From Neorhodopirellula pilleata (GTDB lineage Bacteria; Planctomycetota; Planctomycetia; Pirellulales; Pirellulaceae): 64,000 bases of DNA. Shown here piece after piece: positions 1-8,020 of the stretch. A program made the position numbers and the translations under genes. Under the pieces are notes generated by a model. That model had not been told where the DNA came from, made no database searches, and saw only the letters and a list, made by a program, of their open reading frames with translations. The stretch lies in NCBI RefSeq assembly GCF_007859915.1, contig NZ_SJPM01000002.1, forward strand, positions 958,398 to 1,022,397, written 5' to 3'. The first letter of the stretch is position 1; each line of letters opens with the position of its first letter.

Positions 1-55
1 CGGTACATTCTCTTAGCAGTCATGGGGATGACCTCCTATTTGCTGGTCTATTGAA

Positions 56-91
56 AGAAAAAACCAGTTTCGGGGCATCCCCTGTTTTTTT
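56..91. terminator. Possible hairpin terminator
   Basis: A GGGG-CAT-CCCC hairpin (72-82) is preceded by an A-rich run and followed by seven T residues (85-91), which could end transcription in either direction. The GC stem is only four pairs, so the call is weak. The gene it would serve lies outside the window to the left. Confidence 0.3.
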
Positions 92-421
92 GTAGTATCC
101 ATTCGCCAGTGTATAGCCAACTGGGCTGTTCAAAATTCGGTGTTGACTCGTTGTTTTTACTTTATCTCTCAGCAGTTTCTTGTCCGCCAGCCACCTCTCC
201 CGAACGCAGTTTGGGGGAGGTCGAGCGACGACGTTCAGGAGTCCGCGAGGGAGGGGGCACGGGCGTTATTTGATTGAATCGGCTTGGTTTGCCCTGGGGA
301 TGCCCCCTCCCGGATCTTGCTTCGCTCGATCCGACCTCCCCCAGCTTCGCTGGGAGAGGTGACAGGAAGTTGCGGAGAACAAAAATGTCGCAATCCCAAA
401 TTTTGAACAGCCCACACTTAG

Positions 422-655
422 CCCCATGCGTGAGCATGGGGTTGATGTGCGTGAAACGGTCTGGAAGTCGCGGAGCGACGGCAGGATGTGTCGCCGCTCC
501 GCGGCTGGAGGATTTTTTCGGCCGGGTTCCCCATGCTGACGCATGGGGTTGATGTGCGTGAAACGGTCTGGAAGTCGCGGAGCGACGGCAGGATGTGTCG
601 CCGCTCCGCGGCTGGAGGATTTTTTCGGCTGGGGTCCCCATGCTGACGCATGGGG
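422..655. repeat. 107-bp tandem repeat, two units
   Basis: Two units start at 422 and 529, and a third copy of the boundary hairpin is at 636-655, so the period is 107 bp. Each boundary is a 20-bp hairpin CCCCATGC-4 nt-GCATGGGG. Inside each unit is a second palindrome built on GTCGCGGAGCGAC and a TTTTTTC run. The two units are nearly identical. A related unit lies at 761-887. The repeats show no coding logic. Confidence 0.85.
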
Positions 656-760
656 CTACATGCTGTCGCGGCTCCGCCGCTGAAGGCACGGCCTCACGCC
701 GGCCTCACGCTCGCATCGCGGAACGCCGCTCGACAGTCGCGGAGCGACGGCAGCACTTAG

Positions 761-887
761 CCCCATGCGTGAGCATGGGGTTGATGTGCGTGAAACGGTC
801 TGGAAGTCGTGGAGCGACGGCAGGATGTGTCGCCGCTCCGCGGCTGGAGGATTTTTTCGGCCGGGTTCCCCATGCTGACGCATGGGG
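761..887. repeat. 107-bp repeat, third unit
   Basis: Boundary hairpins start at 761 and 868, again exactly 107 bp apart, and the interior matches the units at 422-655 with a few substitutions (for example GTCGTGG for GTCGCGG). Both 636-655 and 868-887 are followed by the same downstream sequence (CTACATGCTGTCGCGGCTCC), so the duplicated block is longer than the 107-bp unit. Confidence 0.85.
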
Positions 888-1005
888 CTACATGCTGTCG
901 CGGCTCCGCCGCTGGAGGCACGCCTGCAAAACCTCGTCATGTGAAAGACGTTCGCGCTTCGGGCTGGTCGTGTAGCTGCGTACCGCCTTGATTCCAATCC
1001 TCGAC

Positions 1006-1515
1006 TTAACGCCGCCCTGGCGCTTCGGCGATTCGGGTGATTTCGCCGCAGTCGAGCCAAATGCGTTCGCATCCGTCACAGGCGTCGATGGCGACGCGGC
1101 CGGGTCCGGCATAGTAAAACGACTCCATTCGTGTGCAGCACTGCGGACAGGTCAGCCGGTCGTGGTGGTCGCGTGGCCCGTCGACGCTCAAATCAAAATC
1201 GCTTGTCCTGTCCGGCCCCGCGTAGGCCGACCGGCGTCCATGAACCAACATCGCGAACGAGTTCCGGCGAACCCAAACGCCTTGGCAACGCCGACAACCG
1301 AGCACCGGATGCTCGTCCATCGACCCGGTTTCCAAACGTGTGCCAGGTTGCCGACACGACGGGCAGTGCTCTTGGGACAACGTCCCCGTGAGCACCAATC
1401 GATCAACGCTGTCGGCGAGTGCTTCGGCGATGGCTTCGGTTTCGCAGTAGTCGCAGATGTAGCGTCCCGATCGATCAAGTCGAGCGACGGGAGCACCGCA
1501 GGATTGGCATTTCAT
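1006..1515 (-). CDS. Multi-zinc-ribbon protein
   Basis: A protein of about 169 residues, unusually rich in paired cysteines: five CxxC pairs (MKCQSCG at the N-terminus, ICDYC, HCPSCR, LGCRRC, LTCPQC) plus CDGC and a C-terminal WLDCGE. The CDGCxxxWLDCGE ending is typical of the TFIIB-type zinc-ribbon (zf-TFIIB) proteins of bacteria, whose function is mostly unknown. It probably binds several structural zinc ions in the cytoplasm. There is no signal peptide or membrane segment. The ATG at 1515 starts directly at the first zinc knuckle; an ATG at 1524 is an alternative. It stands alone, divergent from the sigma-factor gene. The family assignment is fairly safe; the role is not known. Confidence 0.75.
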   Translation of the reverse strand: MKCQSCGAPVARLDRSGRYICDYCETEAIAEALADSVDRLVLTGTLSQEHCPSCRQPGTRLETGSMDEHPVLGCRRCQGVWVRRNSFAMLVHGRRSAYAGPDRTSDFDLSVDGPRDHHDRLTCPQCCTRMESFYYAGPGRVAIDACDGCERIWLDCGEITRIAEAPGRR

Positions 1516-1642
1516 AGCGAGCATCAAGGTGAGAAGGGCAATCCATTCCGGGACCGAAACAATATGGACTGCTCAAAAGTGGCTCACAACTCCGCTTTGT
1601 GCCCTGTTATGGCGGCCATTTTCTTCGATTTTTGTTGGTGAA

Positions 1643-1672
1643 TGGCGTTTGGCGTTTGGCGTTTGGCGAAAA
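1643..1672. repeat. Heptamer tandem array (GGCGTTT)
   Basis: Four consecutive 7-bp units, GGCGTTT three times followed by GGCGAAA. This is one of about ten 7-bp-period arrays in the window, all intergenic. Confidence 0.7.
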
Positions 1673-1684
1673 CCCAGTGTTCGA

Positions 1685-1722
1685 TGCCGGGTCTCCGCCG
1701 AAGCGGCTGTGACCCAGCCTAC
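1685..1722. repeat. Hairpin repeat, TGCCGGGT/ACCCAGCCTAC family
   Basis: A 38-bp copy beginning TGCCGGGT and ending ACCCAGCCTAC with a central GCCGAAGCGGC palindrome. It can fold as a hairpin through CGGGTC pairing with GACCC-like sequence. It is one of 14 copies seen in the window. Confidence 0.85.
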
Positions 1723-1843
1723 TTCGATCGCGGCGTACAGAAAAATCTGTCAAACTTGGGCTAATGAAATGCTCGTTCGCTCGTTGGCTTGTTGGGGCGG
1801 AACGGTTTCGCCTGCTTTTCTTCTCTTTTCCAAACCGAACCCC

Positions 1844-2482
1844 ATGGCTGAATCGTCTCTGGAATCTGAGCCGCCGTTGACTCCGGACAGGCCGTTGACT
1901 TCGGACTCACCGGGCGACCTTCGGCTCGATGAGTGGCTCAGCGACGCTGTCCAGTGCCATCAAAGCCGGTTGCTCGCGTACGCCCGCGGAATTCTGCGAG
2001 ACCGATCGTCGTCCCAAGACGCGGTTCAGGAAACGTTCTTGCAGCTTTGCCACAAGGCCCGCCAGATCGTCGCCACGCCCGAACCGCCGACGCTCGCCGA
2101 GTTCGGCCAACGTTTGACGCCATGGTTGTTCAAGGTTTGCCGAACCCGAGTGATTGACATGCAACGCAAACGAACACCGCAAGCCTTTACGAGCTTGCCA
2201 ACCCGATCTGACCGTGGCGACGACGACGTCTCGGCCGGAGTTACCGTCGTCGACACATCACCGACGCCCGACGACGTCGCGTCGATGGACGAAGAACAAC
2301 GTCGTGTCGCCGATTCGATCGGCACACTGACGCCGCGACAACGCGAAGTCCTGCAGCTACGGATCCAGAGCGGATTGAGTTACCGCGAGATCGCCGAAGT
2401 CACCGGACTGACGCCCACCAACGTCGGCTTTCATCTGCATCAAGCCGTCAACTCGTTGCGACAAACGCTCGCAGGCGTTTGA
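1844..2482 (+). CDS. ECF-type RNA polymerase sigma factor
   Basis: A 212-residue sigma-70 family factor of extracytoplasmic-function type. Region 2 spans about residues 38-110 (HQSRLLAYARGIL, then QDAVQETFLQLC). Region 4 spans about 155-210 with the helix-turn-helix LTPRQREVLQLR...YREIAEVTGLTPTNVGFHLH. The ATG at 1844 is preferred because the upstream part of the open frame reads through heptamer and hairpin repeats. The next gene starts 62 bp downstream and carries an anti-sigma-like N-terminus with a membrane segment, so the pair probably forms a sigma/anti-sigma unit. The target regulon cannot be read from the window. Confidence 0.9.
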   Translation: MAESSLESEPPLTPDRPLTSDSPGDLRLDEWLSDAVQCHQSRLLAYARGILRDRSSSQDAVQETFLQLCHKARQIVATPEPPTLAEFGQRLTPWLFKVCRTRVIDMQRKRTPQAFTSLPTRSDRGDDDVSAGVTVVDTSPTPDDVASMDEEQRRVADSIGTLTPRQREVLQLRIQSGLSYREIAEVTGLTPTNVGFHLHQAVNSLRQTLAGV

Positions 2483-2544
2483 ACTCCACCGCACGAATGA
2501 TCGTCACCAACTAATCTACCAATCCAACCAAATAGGCCCATCTC

Positions 2545-4992
2545 ATGTCTTCCGAACAAGACGCCCCGAATCTTTGGGACGACGAACGCATCACGGCGTA
2601 CGTCCTGAACGAACTTGACGAACATGAACGAGAAACGTTCGAAGCCGAACTACGACTCAACCCGCCGCTCGCTGAAGCCGTCGAGAAAGCACGCGTGGTG
2701 ACCGGCAAGCTGGATCGTTTCTTTGCTGCGATCCCGAAGGAAACCCTCGAGGGCCAGCGTCTGCAAAGCCTGCTGGCCGAACGTCCGGGCACTGAAACAG
2801 AATCCACTCATTCGGATCAACCGCGTTCCGGTCGTTCACCATGGTTGTCGTTGGCTGTCGCCGCCGGCATCGTGTTCGTCCTCGCGGCGATCTCGATTCC
2901 GGTGATCACGTCCACCTTATCGCCCTCATCAAACGTGGCGATGACCACCGCCGATTCCTCGGCCCGAGAGGGGATGACATCAAGCGTCCCGGAACAAGAA
3001 GAGGAGCTTTCGTTCGCAATGGAGCCGATCGAGATCGCGGCATTGGATGCGAGCGTTTCTTCCGATCGCGACCAATCTAACAAGCTCCCTAATGAGGTAC
3101 GCGAGGCAATGATCCATGGCCAAATGAAACCAGGCGACGGGCTAACGGCGCTTACCGCCAAAGAAAAGAAGGCCCAACCCTACATCCAGGAAGCCAAAAA
3201 GTCACAGTTCGGTGCGATGGCCGATCCCGCGCCGGCAGTCCTTGCTGAACAACCTCTCGTCGAATTGGCTGCCCCAGCCGATGTCACCGGCCAACGCTAC
3301 TCTCGAAGGGGCAGAGCGTCGAATGACGAACTCGATATGGGGATGGATATGGGGATGGATATGGATATGGATATGGATATGGGAATGGTGATGAGAGGGG
3401 AAGGCATCGCGAACTCGCGACAACAAGATGTCGCGAAGAAACCGGCCATGGGCATGGATATGGGGATGGGAATGGACATGGCGGGGCTGCCGGGACTGCC
3501 GGGAATCGATCTAAGGTTACCCGGTGACCGCTACGCCACCATCGACGAAAACACGTTCAAACGCGTCACCGAGCACCCGCTGAGCACTCTGTCGATCGAC
3601 GTCGACACGGCGAGCTATTCCAAAGTCCGCATGGCGTTGCAACGCAACCAACTACCGTCCCCCGACGCCGTTCGCATCGAAGAAATGATCAACTACTTCG
3701 AATACGACTACAAAAAGATTCCTGACACCTTAACCGAAAAGGTGTCAGAACGCTTTTCCGATCCGTTTTCGGCTCACTTGGATGTGACGGAATGTCCATG
3801 GCAGCCGGAGCATCGGTTGGTGCGCGTCGGATTGCAGGCGATCGATCTGGATAAGCAAGAGCGGCCCCGGTGCAACCTGGTGTTCTTGATCGACACCAGT
3901 GGCTCGATGCGGGCGACGAACAAGCTTCCGTTGCTGATCGATGGGATGAAGCTGCTCGTCCAAGAACTTCGGCCGGATGACCAAGTGGCGATCGTCGTCT
4001 ATGCCGGATCGGCTGGCTTGGTTTTGGAAAGCACACCTGCGGCCCAGAGCGACAAGATCATCAGCGCATTGTCACGGTTGGAAGCGGGAGGCAGCACCAA
4101 CGGCGGCGCGGGGTTGCGTTTGGCGTACGAGACTGCTCGGGAAAGTTTTATCCAGGAAGGCGTCAATCGTGTGATCTTGTGCAGCGATGGCGACTTCAAC
4201 GTCGGCATGACAGGGACGGATGAATTGGTCCGTGAGGCGAAATCGCAGGCAAAATCCGGCGTGGAACTGACGGTGCTCGGGTTCGGCATGGGAAACCATA
4301 ACGACGCGATGATGGAAAAGATCTCCAACGACGCCGAAGGAAACTATGCCTTCGTCGATACGATCGCAGAGGCGAAGAAGGTGCTCGGCGACCAGTTGTC
4401 CGGAACGTTGGTAACGGTTGCCAAAGACGTCAAGATTCAGATCGAGTTCAACCCGGCCGTGGTGTCGTCCTATCGCTTGATCGGTTACGAAAACCGCTTG
4501 CTCGCCAAAGAGGATTTCAACGACGACACCAAGGACGCCGGCGAAATCGGGGCGGGGCACCGCGTGACAGCACTGTACCAAGTCGTGCCCGCGGGGGCCA
4601 AACTAGACCCGGCGACTCCTCCGGTTGACGCGTTGAAGTACCAGCAACCCAAACCGGTCCAGGACGAGCCTTCGCCGGAATCGACCGAGCGGGTTTCCAA
4701 CGAAATGTTGACGTTGAAACTGCGTTACAAGCCACCCCAAGGGACCAAGAGCACGTTGATGGAACGCACATTGACTGACGATGGCGGTCAGTTTGGTAAA
4801 GCCGATGACGATTTTCAGTTCGCCGCCGCAGTCGCTGGTTTCGGCATGTTGCTTCGTAACAGCCCGATGGCGGGATCGTGGACCTACGAGGACGTGATGA
4901 AGGTCGCGGCCGACGCGCTCGGGACCGACGAACACGGTTTGCGAGAGGAGATGATTGAATTGGCCGCCATTGCGAAAAGGTTGAGTGAGTAG
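2545..4992 (+). CDS. Anti-sigma-like / von Willebrand A (YfbK-type) membrane protein
   Basis: This 815-residue protein has a layered architecture. Residues 1-85 resemble the short helical N-terminus of membrane anti-sigma factors (WDDERITAYVLNELDEHE). A single membrane segment follows near 98-124. A linker of about 200 residues contains two Met/Asp/Gly runs (nt 3337-3393 and 3448-3480). A YfbK-type N-domain lies near 330-420. A von Willebrand A domain near 445-625 has an intact DTSGSM MIDAS motif (Asp450), and a DUF3520-like C-terminal domain follows. Family knowledge: YfbK-like VWA proteins are surface or envelope proteins of unknown ligand. Location after the ECF gene suggests it holds the sigma factor and senses something outside the membrane. 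The fused arrangement and the Met-Asp runs are unusual. Confidence 0.85.
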   Translation: MSSEQDAPNLWDDERITAYVLNELDEHERETFEAELRLNPPLAEAVEKARVVTGKLDRFFAAIPKETLEGQRLQSLLAERPGTETESTHSDQPRSGRSPWLSLAVAAGIVFVLAAISIPVITSTLSPSSNVAMTTADSSAREGMTSSVPEQEEELSFAMEPIEIAALDASVSSDRDQSNKLPNEVREAMIHGQMKPGDGLTALTAKEKKAQPYIQEAKKSQFGAMADPAPAVLAEQPLVELAAPADVTGQRYSRRGRASNDELDMGMDMGMDMDMDMDMGMVMRGEGIANSRQQDVAKKPAMGMDMGMGMDMAGLPGLPGIDLRLPGDRYATIDENTFKRVTEHPLSTLSIDVDTASYSKVRMALQRNQLPSPDAVRIEEMINYFEYDYKKIPDTLTEKVSERFSDPFSAHLDVTECPWQPEHRLVRVGLQAIDLDKQERPRCNLVFLIDTSGSMRATNKLPLLIDGMKLLVQELRPDDQVAIVVYAGSAGLVLESTPAAQSDKIISALSRLEAGGSTNGGAGLRLAYETARESFIQEGVNRVILCSDGDFNVGMTGTDELVREAKSQAKSGVELTVLGFGMGNHNDAMMEKISNDAEGNYAFVDTIAEAKKVLGDQLSGTLVTVAKDVKIQIEFNPAVVSSYRLIGYENRLLAKEDFNDDTKDAGEIGAGHRVTALYQVVPAGAKLDPATPPVDALKYQQPKPVQDEPSPESTERVSNEMLTLKLRYKPPQGTKSTLMERTLTDDGGQFGKADDDFQFAAAVAGFGMLLRNSPMAGSWTYEDVMKVAADALGTDEHGLREEMIELAAIAKRLSE

Positions 4993-5031
4993 GGGAAGGG
5001 CGGTTGGCTTTTGGCGGTTGGCTAGCAGCCC

Positions 5032-5112
5032 TGCCGGGTCTCCGCTATCGCTGCGACCCAGCCTACGGTTGGTAGGCTGGGTGGAGGAGGCTTTGCGACG
5101 AACACCCGGCAG
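5032..5112. repeat. Inverted pair of hairpin repeats (REPIN-like), copy 1
   Basis: TGCCGGGT...ACCCAGCCTAC (5032-5066) is followed after GGTTG by the inverted variant GTAGGCTGGGT...ACACCCGGCA (5072-5112). The two halves share termini but differ in the middle, giving an imperfect palindrome. The whole pair recurs at 5244-5323. Confidence 0.85.
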
Positions 5113-5120
5113 AGTCGCAT

Positions 5121-5218
5121 GAACTTAAACTTAAACCTAAACTTAAACGCCGACGATCATTTGAGCAGCGCTTTTTGTGGCGGCAGTGCAGAGAGTTTAA
5201 GTTTAAGTTTAAGTTTAA
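5121..5218. repeat. Inverted hexamer arrays (TTAAAC)
   Basis: The left arm has about five CTTAAA/CCTAAA hexamers (about 5121-5150). The right arm has about four GTTTAA hexamers (about 5195-5218). The arms are complementary over roughly 24 bp and enclose about 45 bp. A long AT-rich cruciform or hairpin is possible. It lies between the two REPIN-like pairs. Confidence 0.8.
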
Positions 5219-5243
5219 AAAGTTGGTCGAGTAGCTCTGATCT

Positions 5244-5323
5244 TGCCGGGTCTCCGCTATCGCTGCGACCCAGCCTACGGTTGGTAGGCTGGGTGGAGGA
5301 GGCTTTGCGACGAACACCCGGCA
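5244..5323. repeat. Inverted pair of hairpin repeats (REPIN-like), copy 2
   Basis: Nearly identical to 5032-5112: the TGCCGGGT half at 5244-5278, a GGTTG spacer and the GTAGGCTGGGT half at 5284-5323. The two copies flank the hexamer inverted repeat, which suggests a duplication that brackets it. Confidence 0.85.
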
Positions 5324-5355
5324 GTTTGCCGTTGACGTCAAGTTTTCAAGCCAAC

Positions 5356-5383
5356 CGCTAATCGCTAATCGCTAATCGCCACT
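5356..5383. repeat. Heptamer tandem array (CGCTAAT)
   Basis: Three CGCTAAT units and one CGCCACT unit in strict 7-bp register, just before the hairpin repeat that ends in msrB. Confidence 0.7.
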
Positions 5384-5388
5384 CCCGC

Positions 5389-5423
5389 TGCCGGGTCTCC
5401 GCTATCGCTGCGACCCAGCCTAC
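5389..5423. repeat. Hairpin repeat overlapping the msrB stop codon
   Basis: A copy of the TGCCGGGT/ACCCAGCCTAC family. Its right end (CCTAC) contains, on the minus strand, the TAG stop codon of msrB at 5420-5422. Confidence 0.85.
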
Positions 5424-5815
5424 TTTTGTCCCAGGACTTCGGGCAATGATTCGCCTTCGGGGATCAATCGCATTGAGATTGAATTGACGCAGTGGCGGAT
5501 GTTTTTGTCGGTCAACCGCTCGCCTTTGAATACGTGACCCAAGTGGCCGTCGCAGTGGTTGCAAACGATCTCGATGCGACGTCCGTCCGCGTCGGGTTCG
5601 CGCCTGACGGCTCCTTCGATCTCATCATCGAAACTCGGCCAACCGCAATGGCTGTCGAACTTGTGTTCGCTCTTGTACAGCGGCGCATTGCATTGCCGGC
5701 AAATGTACGTCCCGGCGTCCTTGGTGTGCGTGTAACCACCCGGGCCGGGCGGCTCGGTGCCTTTGTCCAAGATCACGTAGGCTTCTTCATCGTTGAGCGG
5801 GTTGTAGTTGGGCAT
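5420..5815 (-). CDS. msrB: Peptide-methionine (R)-S-oxide reductase MsrB
   Basis: A full-length MsrB of 131 residues. It reduces the R form of methionine sulfoxide in proteins, repairing oxidative damage. Two zinc-binding CxxC pairs are present (Cys39/Cys42 and Cys85/Cys88), with the family motifs HCGWPSF (54-62 region), CDGHLGHVF and the catalytic RHCVNS with Cys109. There is no signal peptide, so it probably acts in the cytoplasm. It starts 8 bp after the preceding flippase-like membrane gene and is probably co-transcribed with it. The stop codon lies inside a hairpin repeat, so the C-terminus may have been set by repeat insertion, but the length is normal. Confidence 0.95.
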   Translation of the reverse strand: MPNYNPLNDEEAYVILDKGTEPPGPGGYTHTKDAGTYICRQCNAPLYKSEHKFDSHCGWPSFDDEIEGAVRREPDADGRRIEIVCNHCDGHLGHVFKGERLTDKNIRHCVNSISMRLIPEGESLPEVLGQK

Positions 5816-5823
5816 CGTTTTCC

Positions 5824-6855
5824 TCAGGAGGCGTCAATGAATGGTGGATCGGGTTCGTCGGGGTCGCCCGACATTTCGGTCGGTTCGCCGGCTCCGACGG
5901 TGTGGGCTTCGAGTTTCGCGTCCAGCTTGGCTTCGACCGCACCGCTGTAGATTTCGTGAGCGACCAGCGTCACCATTCCGAACAACAGCGGCAAGATGTA
6001 GTACAAAACGCGAAAGATCAACACCGAGGCGAGCACCGGTTTGCCTACGGTATCTTTCAACAGTGTCCAGAGGATCAACTCGAGCACGCCCAAGCCGCCG
6101 GGCACTTGCGTGATCAACGACGCCACGATCCCGACCAAATAAGCAGCCAAGACCATCGGGAACGGAACGACCGCGTCTCCGGGCATGACCAAGTACAACG
6201 CGGTCGCTGAGATCAACAAATCAACCGCCGCGACGGAAGCCTGGACCGACGCCAACCCGATCGACGGCGGACGCAGGTGCAGTTTGCCGATCGGCCAAGG
6301 CTTGTGCCAGAACGTGCAAACCAAAGCGTAGAAGATCGAAATCGACAGCAATACCCAACCCAACGTGCGGGTACCAAAGGGAAGCTGGTAGTCGGTCGGC
6401 AGCTCGATCGGCGCTAATGTCAGCACGATGCCGCCGAGCACGCACACGCCGCTCCAAAACGTTAGGGCGAGTACGGACATCAACGCGACAATCTGCCGAT
6501 GGGTCAGCCCCCAGCGATGGTAGAACCGGTAACGGATCGGAGCGGCCGCGATGAGCGTGCCCAGGCTATTTCCCAGTGCGTAGCCGAGAAACGCGACCAA
6601 CGCGATCCGCCGCAACGGCAACGCTTTGCAAACATATCGCAACGCCAACAGGTCATAACACGTCAGCAATCCGTAGTTCAGGGCGATCAAGAACGCGGCG
6701 ATCGCCAAATAAGCAGGATCCACGCTCGTGAGTCCCAAAAGAAACTCTTCCTTGGAAATCTTCCCCGCTTCCTGGACCAGCAATCGGATGGCAAACGCAA
6801 ACAACGCGAGCGCCATAACCGGGCCGACGAGTTTGCGTGGGTCGACCTTGAACAA
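5824..6855 (-). CDS. YbhN/UPF0104-type integral membrane protein
   Basis: A 343-residue polytopic membrane protein with about eight hydrophobic segments. It carries the family signature TQVPGGLGVLE (about residues 255-265) of the lysylphosphatidylglycerol synthase transmembrane region / YbhN family. In MprF proteins this region flips aminoacylated lipids; stand-alone homologues lack the synthase half and their substrate is unknown. No soluble aminoacyltransferase domain is present here. The longest frame opens with TTG at 6855; an internal ATG at 6816 is a possible alternative but would cut the first membrane segment. It lies 8 bp upstream of msrB in a probable two-gene unit. Confidence 0.8.
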   Translation of the reverse strand: MFKVDPRKLVGPVMALALFAFAIRLLVQEAGKISKEEFLLGLTSVDPAYLAIAAFLIALNYGLLTCYDLLALRYVCKALPLRRIALVAFLGYALGNSLGTLIAAAPIRYRFYHRWGLTHRQIVALMSVLALTFWSGVCVLGGIVLTLAPIELPTDYQLPFGTRTLGWVLLSISIFYALVCTFWHKPWPIGKLHLRPPSIGLASVQASVAAVDLLISATALYLVMPGDAVVPFPMVLAAYLVGIVASLITQVPGGLGVLELILWTLLKDTVGKPVLASVLIFRVLYYILPLLFGMVTLVAHEIYSGAVEAKLDAKLEAHTVGAGEPTEMSGDPDEPDPPFIDAS

Positions 6856-6947
6856 AATGAAAACTACGGGTTGGTGGGGATGAAAGCCGTTTCAATCACC
6901 AATCATAGACCGCAGTTGTGTCGGATCGAAGGCCTGATCGGACGGCT

Positions 6948-7373
6948 TCATCGCCAATCTTGGCCGCCGTCTTGCGGTTCTTGATGGTTGATGTCTTGCA
7001 GTTCCAGCCCGAGCAATCGATCTTCCATTTGTTTCAGCCTTTCCTCGTCGTCGAGAGGCGATTCCTCGGTATTTTCGGGCGATTCGGCTTCGGGCTTGTC
7101 TTCCTGCGGGGCTTTGCCGTCCTTGGTGCGATTGAACGCCTCGGCCGATTCCGCATCGATCCGTTCGGACAGGTCGGCCGCTCGGCTACCGCCGGGATCG
7201 AAAACACTGCCGACGCGACCGGAATCGCGGACGGTCCGCTGCCAAGACCCGCCGTAGGACGGGTACGAATCCAGATCACAGTCGGCACACAAGCGACAAC
7301 CACCCAGCGTCACCGTGCAGGCGGTCGCCAAAACAAGCCAAAAAGCTGGAAAAATGTTGCTTGGAAGTTTCAT
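6948..7373 (-). CDS. Predicted lipoprotein, unknown function
   Basis: A 141-residue protein with a signal peptide and lipobox LGGC (Cys26), so it is probably lipid-anchored in the cell envelope. The mature N-terminus has CxxC-like cysteines (CRLCADC) and a short conserved-looking block rich in Gly, Ser and Tyr. The C-terminal half is acidic and rich in Glu, Pro and Gln, ending in a short charged helix (DDEERLKQMEDRLLGLEL). No domain was recognised. It lies upstream of the membrane/msrB pair on the same strand, separated by 92 bp. Confidence 0.65.
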   Translation of the reverse strand: MKLPSNIFPAFWLVLATACTVTLGGCRLCADCDLDSYPSYGGSWQRTVRDSGRVGSVFDPGGSRAADLSERIDAESAEAFNRTKDGKAPQEDKPEAESPENTEESPLDDEERLKQMEDRLLGLELQDINHQEPQDGGQDWR

Positions 7374-7694
7374 CGCGTCGCTTCAAAAGCGGGAACGGGA
7401 AAACAGGCGTCTTTCGAATCAGACAGCCTGAGGGCTTGTCTCTGAGATCGGCCAAATCCGACGGTTCCGGTGAGGCAAAATGGGAAGAATTTTCCGGTTA
7501 ATCGGATTGTGAGGATTTTTTTGGCCGAAATTTTTCGTTTCCGCTCAAGTTCCGCCTTCCCAGCGACGGCCCAAATACGCGAGAAACCGTTGTCGCCGCT
7601 CACGAGACCGCATGGATGGTGGTCCCGCTGGGCGAATTGCAGCGACGGTCGGATGGATCCGGCCCTCCTCTCATTGAAACACGGATGTAGAATC
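7374..7694. other. Divergent intergenic region
   Basis: These 321 bp separate the lipoprotein gene (minus) from the membrane-protein gene (plus). They should hold both promoters. No repeat of the window's families and no clear promoter box was seen. Confidence 0.5.
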
Positions 7695-8006
7695 ATGTCT
7701 CAGTTCCTTTTCGTGGCGTCCGCCGTCTCCGCCCTCGGTTTGCCCTTGATCGCGATGGTCGCACTGTTGCTAGCAAAACTCTCGACGGGCGTGGCGGCCC
7801 GACGTGCCGAGCGACGTTTTTTGGCGGTCTTGGTCGTTTTGACGTTGGTCACTGCCCATACGGTGATGACCCAGAACGCGGCCTGGTTGATCCACACGAC
7901 CACGTTGGGACTGATGATCGTGGGATCGTTGTGGATCCCCGGCCAAACAGCGGGCGAAAGTTCGTTGGGCACCGAAGACGCCAACCATCCTTTTTTTGCC
8001 GGCTAG
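7695..8006 (+). CDS. Small membrane protein, unknown
   Basis: A 103-residue protein with three hydrophobic segments (about residues 5-28, 41-60 and 66-83) and a short polar C-terminus. The ATG at 7695 was chosen because the upstream extension is not hydrophobic and reads like intergenic DNA. It ends 14 bp before aroA and may be co-transcribed with it. No family was recognised. Confidence 0.6.
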   Translation: MSQFLFVASAVSALGLPLIAMVALLLAKLSTGVAARRAERRFLAVLVVLTLVTAHTVMTQNAAWLIHTTTLGLMIVGSLWIPGQTAGESSLGTEDANHPFFAG

Positions 8007-8020
8007 TGGCCGTTTGATCC

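Larger units (their letters stand above)
1..1005. other. Gene-free repeat-rich region
   Basis: No convincing protein gene is seen here. The open frames consist of repeat sequence read in several frames. The stretch holds a possible hairpin terminator near 56-91, two related GC-rich segments with CTCCC/GGGAG palindromes around 185-215 and 325-360, and a block of 107-bp repeats between 422 and 888. It is bounded on the right by the 3' end of the zinc-ribbon gene. Confidence 0.75.
1516..1843. other. Divergent intergenic region with repeats
   Basis: This gap of 328 bp separates the zinc-ribbon gene from the sigma-factor gene. It holds a short heptamer array (1643-1672) and one hairpin repeat of the TGCCGGGT/ACCCAGCCTAC family (1685-1722). 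The promoter of the sigma gene should lie between about 1723 and 1843, but no clear box was identified. Confidence 0.6.
4993..5419. other. Intergenic repeat cluster
   Basis: A 427-bp gap between convergent genes made almost entirely of repeats: a heptamer stretch (5000-5024), two copies of an inverted pair of hairpin repeats (5032-5112 and 5244-5323), an inverted pair of TTAAAC hexamer arrays between them, another heptamer array (5356-5383) and a further hairpin repeat (5389-5423) that enters msrB. No gene is seen. Confidence 0.85.

Noticed and set aside
422..888. Possible CRISPR array in the left-end repeats
   Set aside because: The 107-bp units are nearly identical along their whole length, without short repeats separated by unique spacers, and no cas gene is near.
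162..1112. Several open frames in both strands across the left-end repeats
   Set aside because: They read the same repeat in different frames, have no recognisable protein feature, and start or stop at repeat boundaries.
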